64,000 nucleotides of DNA, from NCBI RefSeq assembly GCF_006717145.1, contig NZ_VFQF01000003.1, positions 992,001 through 1,056,000 of the forward strand, written 5' to 3'. Source of the stretch: Humibacillus xanthopallidus. GTDB taxonomy: Bacteria; Actinomycetota; Actinomycetes; Actinomycetales; Dermatophilaceae. Numbering within the stretch: the first letter of the stretch is position 1; every line of letters begins with the position of its first letter. The translations under genes and the position numbers were made by a program. The notes beneath the pieces are model-generated. The model was given only the letters and a program-made list of their open reading frames with translations, was not told the origin of the DNA and ran no database searches. Positions 43,222 to 52,262 of the stretch are shown here, one piece after another.

Positions 43222-44111
43222 GCGGCGACGGGCTGAGCGGCTTCCCGCTCGAGTGGGCGCAGGACGTCGTGCGGGTCGCCCTGCTCGAAGACCTCGGCCC
43301 CGACGGGGTCGACGTGACGACGCAGGCCACCATCCCCGCAGACCAGCGTCGCGTCGCCGAGGTCGTGGCCCGCGCGCCGGGCGTCGTGGCCGGCGTCCCG
43401 GTCATCGACCTCGTGCTCGCGGCCGTGGCCGAGACGGTGGGGCGCGACCTCGCGGAGGCGGATGTCACTGTCGAGGTGCTCGTCGATGACGGCGGCCGGG
43501 TCGAGCGTGGCGACGTCATCGCGCGGCTGTCCGGCTCGACCCAGGTGATCCTCGTCGCCGAGCGCACGATGCTCAACATCCTCAGCCGCCTCTCCGGGGT
43601 TGCCACGCACACCCGGCGGTGGGCCGACGCCCTCGACGGCACCGGCGCGATGGTGCTCGACACGCGCAAGACGACGCCGGGGCTGCGCTGGCTCGAGAAG
43701 TACGCGGTGCGCTGCGGTGGTGGCACGAACAAGCGCATGGGCCTCTACGACGTCGCCATGATCAAGGACAACCACAAGCTCGCGGCTGGGTCGGTCGCGG
43801 CGGCATACGACCTTGTGCGCCAACGCTTTCCGGATGTCACGGTGCAGGTCGAGGTGACGACGCAGGCCGAGGCGCAGGAGGCCTACGACGCCGGGGCCCG
43901 CTTCATCATGTGCGACAACATGTCGGTCGAGGTGCTCGGCGAGACGGTGGCGCTGCTGCGGGCGGCGGGGGAGTCGGTCGAGATCGAGGCCACGGGCGGC
44001 ATGACGCTCGAGGTGGCGCGCGACTATGCGCTGACCGGCGTCGACTTCATCAGTGTCGGTGGGCTGACCCACTCCTCGCCGATCGTCGACATCGCCCTGG
44101 ACCTCGTGTGA
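43218..44111 (+). CDS. nadC: Nicotinate-nucleotide pyrophosphorylase
   Basis: This 297-residue enzyme converts quinolinate and PRPP to nicotinate mononucleotide. Typical segments are LLEDLGPDGVDVTTQATIPA, ERTMLNILSRLSGVATHTRR, DTRKTTPGLRWLEKYAVRCG, NKRMGLYDVAMIKDNHKL and FIMCDNMSVE. GTG 43218 overlaps nadB, and the flavin-reductase gene overlaps its own stop, so three genes are coupled. Length is that of the standard enzyme. Confidence 0.96.
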   Translation: MSGDGLSGFPLEWAQDVVRVALLEDLGPDGVDVTTQATIPADQRRVAEVVARAPGVVAGVPVIDLVLAAVAETVGRDLAEADVTVEVLVDDGGRVERGDVIARLSGSTQVILVAERTMLNILSRLSGVATHTRRWADALDGTGAMVLDTRKTTPGLRWLEKYAVRCGGGTNKRMGLYDVAMIKDNHKLAAGSVAAAYDLVRQRFPDVTVQVEVTTQAEAQEAYDAGARFIMCDNMSVEVLGETVALLRAAGESVEIEATGGMTLEVARDYALTGVDFISVGGLTHSSPIVDIALDLV

Positions 44112-44734
44112 GGCGTGACTTCCCCCTGCTGCACGGGCCCGCGGAGTCCCGGCTGCGGGCTGGCGCGGCCTATCGCCTACTGACGGCGTCGGTCGTGCCG
44201 CGACCGATCGCCTGGGTGTCGAGCCGATCGGTCGACGGTGTCGACAACCTGGCACCGCACTCCTTCTACACCGTTGTCAGCACCGACCCGCCGATGGTCG
44301 CCTTCACGTCGGTCGGGCGCAAGGACACGCTCGACAACGTCGAGGCGACAAGGGAGTTCGTCGTCAACCTCACGCCGGAGTGGCTCTTCGAGCAGGTCAA
44401 CGGGACCGGCACCGACTACCCGTCCGGCGTCAGCGAGTTCGATGCGGAGGGGCTCCAGCGAGAGGAGTCACTCACGGTGGCGCCTCCTCGCGTTGCCGAG
44501 TCGCCGGTGGTGCTCGAGTGCCGGCTCCACGAGGTGCGCCCGACGGGCAACTGCTGGGTCGTCGTCGGGGAGGTGCTCCACGTCGCCGTCGCTGAGGACG
44601 TCCTCGACGAGTCCGTGCCGGGGTCGCCCCACGTCGACATCCACCGCATCAAGCCGCTGTCGCGGCTCGGGCGCGACGAGTGGGGCCTGCTCGGCGAGAT
44701 CCGCGAGATCGCCCGCCGCCCCTACCGCCCCTAA
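44108..44734 (+). CDS. Flavin reductase-like domain protein
   Basis: This 208-residue protein has the flavin-reductase FMN-binding fold: GAAYRLLTASVVPRPIAWVS, DNLAPHSFYTVVSTDPPMVA, KDTLDNVEATREFVVNLTP. LDESVPGSPHVDIHRIKPLS lies near the end. Family members bind FMN and reduce it or serve as flavoprotein oxidoreductases. GTG 44108 overlaps the nadC stop as GTGA. Co-translation with NAD genes may be functional or merely positional. A 32-bp-period array follows the stop. Confidence 0.87.
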   Translation: MRRDFPLLHGPAESRLRAGAAYRLLTASVVPRPIAWVSSRSVDGVDNLAPHSFYTVVSTDPPMVAFTSVGRKDTLDNVEATREFVVNLTPEWLFEQVNGTGTDYPSGVSEFDAEGLQREESLTVAPPRVAESPVVLECRLHEVRPTGNCWVVVGEVLHVAVAEDVLDESVPGSPHVDIHRIKPLSRLGRDEWGLLGEIREIARRPYRP

Positions 44735-44738
44735 CCCC

Positions 44739-45039
44739 GTCGAGTGGCCAAATCTGGTCGCCCAAACCCCGTCGAGTGGCCAAACCTGGTCGCCCTAACC
44801 CCGTCGAGTGGCCACTCTTTGTCGTCTCCACCGCGTCGAGTGGCCAATCGTGGACGAGCGTTGCCCAGGGACAGCCGACACGGGAGGGCCGGCCAGATCT
44901 GGCCTCTCGACACGGGAAAGGCGGCCAGGTTTGGCCTTTCGACCAAGACAAGGCGGCCAAGAGTGGCCACTCGACGGGGGAGGGGCGGCCAAGAGTGGCC
45001 TCTCGACGGGGGAGGGGCGACCAGGTTTGGCCTCTCGAC
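44739..45039. repeat. R1 array: four forward then five reverse units, exact 32-bp period
   Basis: Forward units start at 44739, 44771, 44803 and 44835 (GTCGAGTGGCCA). Reverse units end at 44911, 44943, 44975, 45007 and 45039 (GGCC(T/A)CTCGAC type). All steps are exactly 32. The two halves are complementary and fill nearly the whole 318-base gap between convergent genes. Units differ at fixed positions, for example AAATCTGG, AAACCTGG and ACTCTTTG. Confidence 0.94.
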
Positions 45040-45052
45040 TTTGCTGGGTCCG

Positions 45053-45742
45053 CTAGAAGCGGCGCCACCAGAGGTTGACGGCGTAGTCGACGCCGGTCGC
45101 CTCGGGGTGCTCGGCGAGGATGAGATCGGCGTGCTCGGGGTCGAACTCGATGCCGACGACGGCCTCGAAGTCCGCCCGCGAGTCGAAGTCCCATCGGATG
45201 TCGAGCCGCTCGCGCTCCCACCCCTGGCGCGTCCAGAAGCGCTCGACGGCGCGCGGGTCATAGCTCGGCAGTGCGCGGCGGAACCACGCCCCGAACGTCG
45301 AGCGGGTCGCGTCGTTGTCGACGACGAAGGCCGCACCACCGGGCCGCATGACGCGGTCGAGCTCGGCCAGGCCAGGCTCGCTCCCCGGCCCGAAGAAGTA
45401 GGCCCACCGGGCGTGCGCGACGTCGAAGGACGCGTCGGGCAGCCCGATCGCGGCTGCGCCCTCCTCGCGGACCGAGACGGACGGCATACCTGAGACGCGT
45501 TGTGCTGCAAGGGTGGCCAGCGGCGGGTGCGGCTCGACACCCACGACCGACCGGGCGTCCTGCGCGAAGTAGGGCAGGTGGTAGCCCGTGCCGCAACCGA
45601 TGTCGACGACGTCGAGACCGCTCCAGTCGAGCACCGCGCGCATCGCCGTCTCGATGACGTGGTCGCGGTCGACGCCGCGGTTCTCGACCTCGTAGACGTC
45701 GGGCGACTCCCAGATGTTGGGGCTCGGGATGATCTCGCTCAT
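45053..45742 (-). CDS. Class I SAM-dependent methyltransferase
   Basis: This 229-residue methyltransferase has motif [17 protein letters not shown], then [18 protein letters not shown], the post-I acidic residue, [17 protein letters not shown] and [20 protein letters not shown]. The substrate is not evident. It begins [20 protein letters not shown]. The ATG overlaps the stop of the upstream Cys-rich protein by 4 bases (ATGA), so the two are coupled. Confidence 0.88.
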   Translation of the reverse strand: MSEIIPSPNIWESPDVYEVENRGVDRDHVIETAMRAVLDWSGLDVVDIGCGTGYHLPYFAQDARSVVGVEPHPPLATLAAQRVSGMPSVSVREEGAAAIGLPDASFDVAHARWAYFFGPGSEPGLAELDRVMRPGGAAFVVDNDATRSTFGAWFRRALPSYDPRAVERFWTRQGWERERLDIRWDFDSRADFEAVVGIEFDPEHADLILAEHPEATGVDYAVNLWWRRF

Positions 45743-46602
45743 CGGGCCCGCTTCCGGGCCGTCCGCGCCGCCCGGGCTGCCTGGGCAGCGCGCGTCCGCG
45801 CGGTCGCCTGCGCCTCGAGCGTGGCCGGGTGGACGAGGAGGGGCAGCAGCTGGCGCACCCCTCTCGCCCGCACCGCCTTGACCTGTGCGAGGTGTCCCTC
45901 CGCGCGGATCGCGAGCTGCTCGTAGGCCGCCTGCCCCATGAGCTCGACGAGCTCGGCGCGGTTGGAGCGATAGACGGGCTCGCGTCCGACGTGCGCCTCG
46001 GAGTTGCCGGAGCAGTACCAGTCGAGGTCGTGGCCGCCCGGCCCCCATCCGCGCCGGTCGTACTCCGTGATGGTCACCTCGAGATAGCTCGTGTCGTCGG
46101 GCAGCTCGACGGTGCGGAAGGTGCGACGCAGCGGCAGCTGCCAGCAGACGTCGGGCTTGAGGGTGTGCGGCTGGACGCCGGTGAGGACGGCGTGCTGGTG
46201 CAGCGCGCACCCGTCGCCCGCAGGGAATCCCGGCCGGTTGAGGTAGATGCAGGCGCCTTCGACGACGCGCGTCTTGCGGGCGCCGTCCTCCTTCTCGGTC
46301 CAGTCGTCACGCGAGCCGGTGGCCGTGCCGACCGAGTGGAACTGCCACTCGTCCTCGCCGAGCTCGGCCACCGCGGCAGCCACGCGTTTGAGGTCGTCCT
46401 TGTCGGTGAAGTGCGCGCCGAGGGTGCAGCAGCCGTCATCGGGGCGGTCGGCGTAGATGCCCTTGCACCCACTGCCGTAGACGCACGTCCAGCTGCTCGT
46501 GAGCCAGGTCAGGTCGCAGCGATAGCGCTGGTTCTCGTCCGCCGGGTCGGTGAACTCGACCCAGACGCGAGGCAGGTCCAACGGTGCTTCAGCCACCGGC
46601 AC
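45739..46602 (-). CDS. Conserved Cys-rich protein (YkgJ/DUF3109-like, possible Fe-S or Zn binder)
   Basis: This 287-residue protein has clustered cysteines: [20 protein letters not shown], then [49 protein letters not shown] and [15 protein letters not shown]. Their spacing resembles YkgJ/DUF3109-type putative iron-sulfur or zinc proteins, though I cannot fix the family. The C-terminal ~60 residues are Ala/Arg-rich and likely a basic helix. The start is GTG 46602, with GTG 46596 also possible. It is co-translated with the methyltransferase. Its function is unknown. Confidence 0.7.
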   Translation of the reverse strand: MPVAEAPLDLPRVWVEFTDPADENQRYRCDLTWLTSSWTCVYGSGCKGIYADRPDDGCCTLGAHFTDKDDLKRVAAAVAELGEDEWQFHSVGTATGSRDDWTEKEDGARKTRVVEGACIYLNRPGFPAGDGCALHQHAVLTGVQPHTLKPDVCWQLPLRRTFRTVELPDDTSYLEVTITEYDRRGWGPGGHDLDWYCSGNSEAHVGREPVYRSNRAELVELMGQAAYEQLAIRAEGHLAQVKAVRARGVRQLLPLLVHPATLEAQATARTRAAQAARAARTARKRAR

Positions 46603-46670
46603 ACCCTATGTCGTGACGCTCGCCCGTGCGTCGCGCGCGCCCATCAGGCGGATGCCCGAGCGCGAGGGAC

Positions 46671-46763
46671 GCCGACGAACTGCTCTCTCGATTGGGTGGG
46701 GTTCGCTCTTGATGGGTTGGGGTTGGTTCTCTCGATTGCCGACGAAGTGCTCTTTCGATTGGG
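46671..46763. repeat. Two R2 copies in the 338-base intergenic space
   Basis: Copies at 46671-46696 and 46738-46763 contain ACGAACTGCTCTCTCGATT and ACGAAGTGCTCTTTCGATT. A fragment TCTCTCGATTGCC lies between. The rest of 46603-46940 shows one GTATGCCG octamer, a Gly/Arg-rich open frame that I do not trust, and the ribosome-binding site of the next gene. Confidence 0.85.
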
Positions 46764-46940
46764 TGGGGGGTCACTGCTGGGGTATGCCGTCCGGTGGGCT
46801 CGCGCAGTACGCTGGCGGGGGCGTCCAGGTCGCCTCCGGTGCGCGGGAAGGGGCACAGCCTCCCTGGTGGTGAACGACGTTCGGCCCGACCTCCTTTCGG
46901 CCCGACCCGCGCACGCCGGGCACGACGAGAGGAGGCCGTC

Positions 46941-48239
46941 ATGGCCCTGTCCCTGCCCGGCAACCCCGACCTCGAGCGCTTCCGTCGCGACGCGCGCCGG
47001 CTGCAGCGCGGCGCACGCGGCGGAGACCCGCAGGCGCTCGCGCTCGTGGCGCGGCACCATCCGTCACGCCCCACGGCCGAGAACGGCGAGGAGGGCGGCG
47101 ACCTCACCCTGGCCGAGGCGCAGCTCGTGCTCGCCCGCTCCTACGGCTTCGCCAGCTGGCCCCGGCTGCGTGCCTACCTTCGCCGCAGCGAGGGCCTGCG
47201 CCGCGACCCGGCGGCGTTTGCCGAGGAGTCGGCAGACCCTGCGGCCGACCCTGTCGATCGGGCGGCCCGCTCCGTTCCTGCCCTCGCCTGCCTGCGCTAC
47301 GACGGCGCCGACGAGCCGGCCCGGTGGGCGCGAGCGGCCGAGCTGCTCGAGCGGCACCCGGACCTGCCTGAGCGCGACGTCTTCGTCGCGGCGACCGTCG
47401 GCGACCCGGAGATCTTGCGTCGCCACCTCGATCGTGACCCCCGCTCGGCCGCCCGGTCAGGCGGTCCGTTCGACTGGCCCCCGATCCTCTACCTCGCCTA
47501 CTCGCGTGTGCCGCAGATGGATGCCGTCGATAGCGCGCGCATGCTGCTCGACGGCGGGGCGGACCCCGACACCGGCTACCTCTGGCAGGGCCTCCCGACG
47601 CCGTTCAGCGTGCTGACGGGGGTGTTCGCCGAGGGGGAGTCCGGGCCGGGGCGTCAGCCGCGACACCCGGCGTGGCGCGAGCTGGCGCTGCTGCTCCTCG
47701 ATCGAGGCGCCGACCCCAACGACCGGCAGGCCCTCTACAACCGGATGTTCGGCCGCGACGACAGCCACCTCGAGCTGCTCCTCGACCACGGCCTCGGCCG
47801 GCCCGCGGGCGAGGTGTGGGCGGAGCGCCTCGGGATCGTGGCGGAGTCGCTCGAGGAGATGATGAGGCGACAGCTCGAGTGGGCCGCGGGGCACGGGTTC
47901 GCCCATCGCACAGCCCTGCTCGCCGCCCACGGATTCACGCTGGACACCGTGCGCGACGCCGCCGCGGCCGTCGCCGACCCGGGCACCCACAGCAGCCCGG
48001 ACGGCCGCACGCCCCTGCACCAGGCCGCACTGATGGGCGACCTCGACGTCATCCGGGCGCTCTTGCAGGCCGGCGCCGACCCGGCTGCGGTCGACGAGGT
48101 GCACGGCACGACTCCGGCCCACTGGGCCCGATGGGCACGCAACGACGAGGCCGAGCAGCTGCTGCGCGAGGCGGAGGCCCGGTGGGAGCCGGAAGCCAAC
48201 CGGACGGCATACGGGCCGGGCGGCGACGGGCAGGGTTAG
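46941..48239 (+). CDS. Ankyrin-repeat protein
   Basis: This 432-residue cytoplasmic protein has ankyrin-type units: FDWPPILYLAYSRVPQMDAV, ARMLLDGGADPDTG, LALLLLDRGADPNDRQALYN, LELLLDHGL, and the canonical DGRTPLHQAALMGDLDVIRA with LLQAGADPAAVDEVHGTTPA. The first ~100 residues form a separate domain with ARSYGFASWPRLRAYLRRSE, common at the start of actinobacterial ankyrin proteins. ATG 46941 follows GAGAGGAGG. It likely mediates protein binding; its partner is unknown. Confidence 0.87.
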   Translation: MALSLPGNPDLERFRRDARRLQRGARGGDPQALALVARHHPSRPTAENGEEGGDLTLAEAQLVLARSYGFASWPRLRAYLRRSEGLRRDPAAFAEESADPAADPVDRAARSVPALACLRYDGADEPARWARAAELLERHPDLPERDVFVAATVGDPEILRRHLDRDPRSAARSGGPFDWPPILYLAYSRVPQMDAVDSARMLLDGGADPDTGYLWQGLPTPFSVLTGVFAEGESGPGRQPRHPAWRELALLLLDRGADPNDRQALYNRMFGRDDSHLELLLDHGLGRPAGEVWAERLGIVAESLEEMMRRQLEWAAGHGFAHRTALLAAHGFTLDTVRDAAAAVADPGTHSSPDGRTPLHQAALMGDLDVIRALLQAGADPAAVDEVHGTTPAHWARWARNDEAEQLLREAEARWEPEANRTAYGPGGDGQG

Positions 48240-48248
48240 CGTTGGGGC

Positions 48249-48875
48249 ATGAGCCCACGCGTGGAGGACGGTGCCGCACAGCGCGGGCGCGGGCGTCGAC
48301 CGGGTGGACCCGACACGCGCGCCGCGATCGTCGATGCGGCGCGAAGCTCCTTTGCTGCCAAGGGATATGACAAGACGAGCCTGCGTGGGATCGCGCGCGA
48401 CGCGGGGGTCGACCCCGCCCTCGTGCACCACTACTTCGACGGCAAGGCGGCGCTCTTCGCCGAGACCATGGCCGTGCCGGTCAACCCCGCGGAGGTCATC
48501 TCGCACGTCATCGCTGGCGACCAGGGCCGGCTCGGGTGGCGGCTCGTCGAGACCTTCCTGACCATCTGGGAACCGCCCGACCGGCGCGACGCCCTCGTCG
48601 CCCTCGCGCGGTCCAGCATGACGAGCGAGGAAGCCGCCAGGATGCTGCGCGAGTTCCTCGGTCGGGAGGTCTTCGGGCGCATCGCGGCCTCGACGGGAGC
48701 GCCGGACCCGCAGCTGCGCGGCGCCCTCGCGGCGTCGCAGATGATCGGGCTCGTCATGGCTCGCTACGTCGTGCGCGTGCCGGGCCTGGCCGACGCGAGC
48801 CGAGCCGAGCTCGTCGAGCACCTCGGTCCGGTTCTTCAGGGCTATCTGGTGGACGAGCCGCGCCGACCGGAGTAG
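48249..48875 (+). CDS. TetR regulator of the adjacent ABC exporter
   Basis: This 208-residue TetR protein has the DNA-binding domain TRAAIVDAARSSFAAKGYDK, TSLRGIARDAGVDPALVHHYFDGK (outlined) and a TetR_C-type ligand domain (GWRLVETFLTIWEPPDRRDA). A basic N-terminal tail precedes it. The ABC ATPase gene begins 10 bases after its stop, with a palindrome over that start. It likely represses the transporter genes and perhaps itself. Confidence 0.88.
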   Translation: MSPRVEDGAAQRGRGRRPGGPDTRAAIVDAARSSFAAKGYDKTSLRGIARDAGVDPALVHHYFDGKAALFAETMAVPVNPAEVISHVIAGDQGRLGWRLVETFLTIWEPPDRRDALVALARSSMTSEEAARMLREFLGREVFGRIAASTGAPDPQLRGALAASQMIGLVMARYVVRVPGLADASRAELVEHLGPVLQGYLVDEPRRPE

Positions 48876-48877
48876 AT

Positions 48878-48893
48878 TTCATCACATGATGAA
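48878..48893 (+). promoter_or_regulatory. Operator covering the ABC transporter start codon
   Basis: TTCATCACATGATGAA is TTCATCA, CA, TGATGAA, a perfect inverted repeat. It overlaps the ATG at 48886 inside the 10-base gap after tetR. Binding by the TetR would block transcription or translation of the ABC genes separately from tetR. Confidence 0.65.
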
Positions 48894-49644
48894 TAACTAC
48901 GACGGGCCGGCGGTCGCCATCAGCGGCCTGCAGGTCGTGCGCGGTCGTCGCGACGTCATCCCGGGCCTCGACCTCGAGATCCCCGCGGGCGAGGTCGTCG
49001 GGCTGCTCGGACCGTCCGGCTCCGGCAAGTCGACTCTCATGCGGTGCATCGTCGGCGTGCAGATCACCAAGGGCGGCACGGTCACCGTGCTCGGCCACCC
49101 GGCGGGCTCCCCGGAGCTCCGCAAGGAAGTGGGCTACGTGACGCAGGCCCCGAGCGTCTACGAGGACCTCACGGTGCGCGACAACATCGCCTACTTCGCG
49201 CGCGCCGTCGGCCTGCGTGGCACGGAGCTGCGCGACGCGGTCGACCGCACCCTCGCCGAGGTCGACCTCGTCGACTACGGCGGTCAGCTCATCCGCGACC
49301 TCTCGGGCGGTCAGGAGTCGCGGGTCTCGCTCGCCGCAGCGCTCGTCGGACGCCCCACCCTCCTCGTCCTCGACGAGCCCACGGTCGGACTCGACCCGGT
49401 GCTGCGGCGCGACCTGTGGGAGCTGTTCGCGAACCTCGCCGCGCAGGGCCACTCCCTCGTCGTGTCGAGCCATGTCATGGACGAGGCGACCCGCTGCGAC
49501 CGCCTCGTGCTGCTCCGGGCGGGCGAGGTGCTCGCCGACGTCACTCCCGAGGAGCTCCTCGCGCGGACCGGCGCGGCCGACGCCGACGCCGCCTTCCTCA
49601 CCCTCGTCGACCACGCTGCCGAGACCCGTCGGAGCGCGTCATGA
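48886..49644 (+). CDS. ABC transporter ATP-binding protein (drug-type exporter)
   Basis: This 252-residue ATPase has Walker A GPSGSGKSTLMRCIVG, Q-loop YVTQAPSVYEDLTVRDNIAY, signature LSGGQESRVSLAAALVG, Walker B LLVLDEPTVGLDP and H-switch SLVVSSHVMDEATRC. It resembles DrrA/CcmA-type exporters. It overlaps the permease gene by 4 bases (ATGA). With the regulator upstream this is a three-gene efflux operon. The substrate is unknown. Confidence 0.93.
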   Translation: MMNNYDGPAVAISGLQVVRGRRDVIPGLDLEIPAGEVVGLLGPSGSGKSTLMRCIVGVQITKGGTVTVLGHPAGSPELRKEVGYVTQAPSVYEDLTVRDNIAYFARAVGLRGTELRDAVDRTLAEVDLVDYGGQLIRDLSGGQESRVSLAAALVGRPTLLVLDEPTVGLDPVLRRDLWELFANLAAQGHSLVVSSHVMDEATRCDRLVLLRAGEVLADVTPEELLARTGAADADAAFLTLVDHAAETRRSAS

Positions 49645-50375
49645 ACCCCGGCCTCACCCTCGCCACCGCGGGTCGGGTCCTGCGCCAGGTGCGCACCGAC
49701 CACCGCACCATCGCCCTCATCATCGTCGTGCCCTGCGTCCTGCTCGGCCTGCTCGCCTGGATCTACACCGGCACGCACGTCTTCGACCTCATCGGGCCGG
49801 CCCTGCTCGGCGTCTTCCCGATGGTCGTGATGTTCATCGTCACCTCGGTCGCCACGCTGCGCGAGCGTCAGTCTGGGACGTTGGAGCGGCTCCTGACCAC
49901 GCCCATGGGCAAGGGCGACTTCATGATCGGGTATGCCGTGGGCTTCGGTCTGCTGGCCGTCGTGCAGGCCGTCGTGGCAACGGGATTCGCCGTCTGGGTG
50001 TGCGGCCTGGACGTCGCCGGACCGGTCTGGCTGCTCGTCGTCGTGGCCGTCGCCGATGCCGTGCTCGGCACTGCGCTGGGGTTGCTCGCGAGCGGCTTCG
50101 CACGCACGGAGTTCCAGGCCGTGCAGTTCATGCCGGCGTTCCTGCTGCCGCAGTTCCTCCTGTGCGGGCTGCTCATCCCGCGCGACCAGCTGCCGACCTT
50201 CCTCGAGTGGATCAGCAACCTGCTGCCCCTCTCCTACGCCGTCGACGCGATGAAGGAGATCACCCGCAGTACGGATCCCCTCTCTGCGGTAGCAGGCGAC
50301 CTCGGCATCGTCGCGGGCTTCATCATCGCGGCCCTCGCCCTCGCCTCGCTCACCCTGAGCCGCCGCTCCGCCTGA
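49641..50375 (+). CDS. ABC-2 type permease
   Basis: This 244-residue membrane protein has six predicted helices of the ABC-2 (DrrB-like) family, including LIIVVPCVLLGLLAWIYTG, the ERQSGTLERLLTTPMGKGDF coupling motif and LPTFLEWISNLLPLSYAVDA near the end. It pairs with the ATPase encoded just upstream, probably as a homodimeric channel for lipid-like or drug export. ATG 49641 overlaps the ATPase stop. Confidence 0.92.
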   Translation: MNPGLTLATAGRVLRQVRTDHRTIALIIVVPCVLLGLLAWIYTGTHVFDLIGPALLGVFPMVVMFIVTSVATLRERQSGTLERLLTTPMGKGDFMIGYAVGFGLLAVVQAVVATGFAVWVCGLDVAGPVWLLVVVAVADAVLGTALGLLASGFARTEFQAVQFMPAFLLPQFLLCGLLIPRDQLPTFLEWISNLLPLSYAVDAMKEITRSTDPLSAVAGDLGIVAGFIIAALALASLTLSRRSA

Positions 50376-50403
50376 CGGCATACGGCATACGGCAACGAGG
50401 GCG

Positions 50404-50447
50404 CAGGGTGCGCCCCAGACGGCCCCGGGCGGCTCAGGGGCACCCTG
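50404..50447 (+). terminator. Hairpin after the ABC operon
   Basis: CAGGGTGCGCCCC pairs with GGGGCACCCTG across an 18-base loop. Two overlapping CGGCATAC octamers sit just before it at about 50376-50391. Confidence 0.6.
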
Positions 50448-50501
50448 TGAGTCGCCCGTGAGCGCGGGAGCGCGGGGCGACCGCGCCACTAGGGTGAGGG
50501 C

Positions 50502-51431
50502 ATGCGACTGGGCGTCATCGACATCGGGTCCAACACGGTTCACCTCCTCGTCGTCGACGCCTACCGCGGCGGTCACCCGCTGCCGGCGTTCTCGCACAAG
50601 ACCGAGCTGCGGCTCTCGGAGAGCCTCGACCACGACGGGCGGGTCGACCCGGCGACGGCGGACCGGCTCGTCGACTTCCTCGGCGAGTGCCTGCGCGTGG
50701 CCGAGGACCAGGGCGTGCAGGACGTCTTCGCGTTCGCGACCTCGGCGCTGCGCGAGGCACCCAACGGCGACGAGGTCATCGCCCGGGTGCGCGAGGAGAC
50801 CGGCATCGAGCTCGACGTGCTGACGGGCGAGGACGAGGCCCGCGTGACCTTCCTCGCCGTGCGGCGCTGGTTCGGCTGGTCGAGCGGGCGCCTCCTCGTC
50901 ATCGACATCGGCGGCGGGAGCCTCGAGCTGGCCTCCGGCATCGACGAGGAGCCGGACGTCGCGCTCAGCCTGCCTCTCGGGGCAGGTCGCCTCACCCGGG
51001 AGCGACTCACGGGAGACCCTCCCGATGCCACGGACGTGCGGGCGCTGCGGTCCTACGTGCGCACCTCGCTCGCCGAGCAGATGCGCCCCCTGCTGACGGT
51101 CGGTGCCCCCGACCGCGTCGTCGGCACCTCGAAGACGATGCGCTCCCTCGCCCGGATCGCCGGAGCCGCACCCCGCGCCGAGGGGCCCTTCGTGCCCCGC
51201 TGGCTCGGCCGCGACGACCTCCACGGCATCGTCGAGCGACTCTCGGGCATGGACGCCGCACAGCGCGCCCAGCTGCCCGGGGTGTCGGCGGGGCGGGCGG
51301 CGCAGATGCTCTCCGGCGCGCTCGTCGCCGAGGCCGCGCTCGACCTGCTCCAGGTCGAGCGCATCGACATCTGCCCGTGGGCGCTGCGCGAAGGCCTCAT
51401 CGTGCGCCGCCTCGACCAGCTCGCCCCGTAG
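50502..51431 (+). CDS. Exopolyphosphatase / guanosine pentaphosphatase family (Ppx/GppA)
   Basis: This 309-residue ASKHA-fold phosphatase starts [20 protein letters not shown] (phosphate-1 motif) and has [29 protein letters not shown] (phosphate-2) and [15 protein letters not shown]. It is the short form lacking the C-terminal HD domain, as in mycobacterial Ppx1 (Rv0496). It would hydrolyse polyphosphate or pppGpp; which one is not decidable here. The TIM-barrel isomerase at 52.3-53.1 kb is also near ppx1 in M. tuberculosis (Rv0498). Confidence 0.9.
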   Translation: MRLGVIDIGSNTVHLLVVDAYRGGHPLPAFSHKTELRLSESLDHDGRVDPATADRLVDFLGECLRVAEDQGVQDVFAFATSALREAPNGDEVIARVREETGIELDVLTGEDEARVTFLAVRRWFGWSSGRLLVIDIGGGSLELASGIDEEPDVALSLPLGAGRLTRERLTGDPPDATDVRALRSYVRTSLAEQMRPLLTVGAPDRVVGTSKTMRSLARIAGAAPRAEGPFVPRWLGRDDLHGIVERLSGMDAAQRAQLPGVSAGRAAQMLSGALVAEAALDLLQVERIDICPWALREGLIVRRLDQLAP

Positions 51432-51527
51432 GAAGCCGCGGCTCGCAGGAAGTTCGCCCGTAGGGAGCGTCCCGTGGCAACCTCGCCCCGGAGGGGCGCT
51501 CGGCCCACGGCCTCGTACGCTCTGCGG

Positions 51528-52262
51528 GTGAGCTCACCGCAGACCCGACCCGTCGCCGTCGTCACCGGAGGCACCCGCGGCATCGGCCTCGGCATCGTGC
51601 GCGACCTGGCGCCCACCCACCACGTCGTCGTCGGCGGCCGCAGCGAGGAGGGCGTGGCCCGTCTCGTCGCCGAGCTGCCGTCGGCCCAGGGCCTCGTCGC
51701 AGACCTCGCTGACTGCGCGCCGGGCGGCTCCCTCGAGCACGCCCTCGCGGACCTCGTGCCGACGCTTCCCCGGGTCGACGTGCTCGTGCACTCGGCGGGG
51801 ATCCTCCGCCACGGAACCGTCGCCGAGGCGCCGGTGGCCGACTGGGCCGAGTCGATGACCGTCAACGTCGTGGCCGTCGCCGCCGTCACCCGGGCCCTGC
51901 TGCCGGCCCTGCGCGCCGCGCAGGGTCTCGTCATCGCGGTGAACTCCGGGTCGGGCTTCACCTCTGGCGCGCGGTCGGGCGCCTACAGCGCCTCGAAGTT
52001 CGCCCTGCGCGCCCTCACCGACGCCCTGCGCGAGGAGGAGCGGGCCCACGGCGTGCGCGTCACGTCGCTTCACCCCGGCCGCGTCGACACCGACATGCAG
52101 CACGAGCTCGTCGGCCACGAGGGGGCGGACTACGACGCCACGGCCTACCTCGACGTCGAGTCCGTCGTGGCCGCCGCGCGGCTCGCGATCGACGCCGGCC
52201 CCCGGGCGAGCGTCGACCTCGTGTCCGTGCGTCCGCGCGGCTGGCGGCCCACCTCCGACTGA
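51528..52262 (+). CDS. Short-chain dehydrogenase/reductase
   Basis: This 244-residue SDR has the cofactor motif VVTGGTRGIGLGIVRDL, the strand-4 segment DVLVHSAGIL (NAG-like) and the catalytic YSASK in GAYSASKFALRALTDALREE. The Ser lies in VIAVNSGSGFTSG, and it ends with LHPGRVDTDMQHELV. An Arg in the glycine-rich loop suggests NADP(H). GTG 51528 begins the fold. It stands between ppx/gppA and a convergent isomerase gene, and its substrate is unknown. Confidence 0.88.
   Translation: MSSPQTRPVAVVTGGTRGIGLGIVRDLAPTHHVVVGGRSEEGVARLVAELPSAQGLVADLADCAPGGSLEHALADLVPTLPRVDVLVHSAGILRHGTVAEAPVADWAESMTVNVVAVAAVTRALLPALRAAQGLVIAVNSGSGFTSGARSGAYSASKFALRALTDALREEERAHGVRVTSLHPGRVDTDMQHELVGHEGADYDATAYLDVESVVAAARLAIDAGPRASVDLVSVRPRGWRPTSD

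Noticed and set aside
44739-45039. CRISPR array.
   Set aside because: The variable joints are only 8-9 bases, units occur in both orientations, there is no cas gene nearby, and the family recurs as short arrays after unrelated genes.
46794-46940. N-terminal extension of the ankyrin protein from ATG 46794.
   Set aside because: The extension is Arg/Gly/Pro-rich with no homology, and GAGAGGAGG directly precedes ATG 46941.
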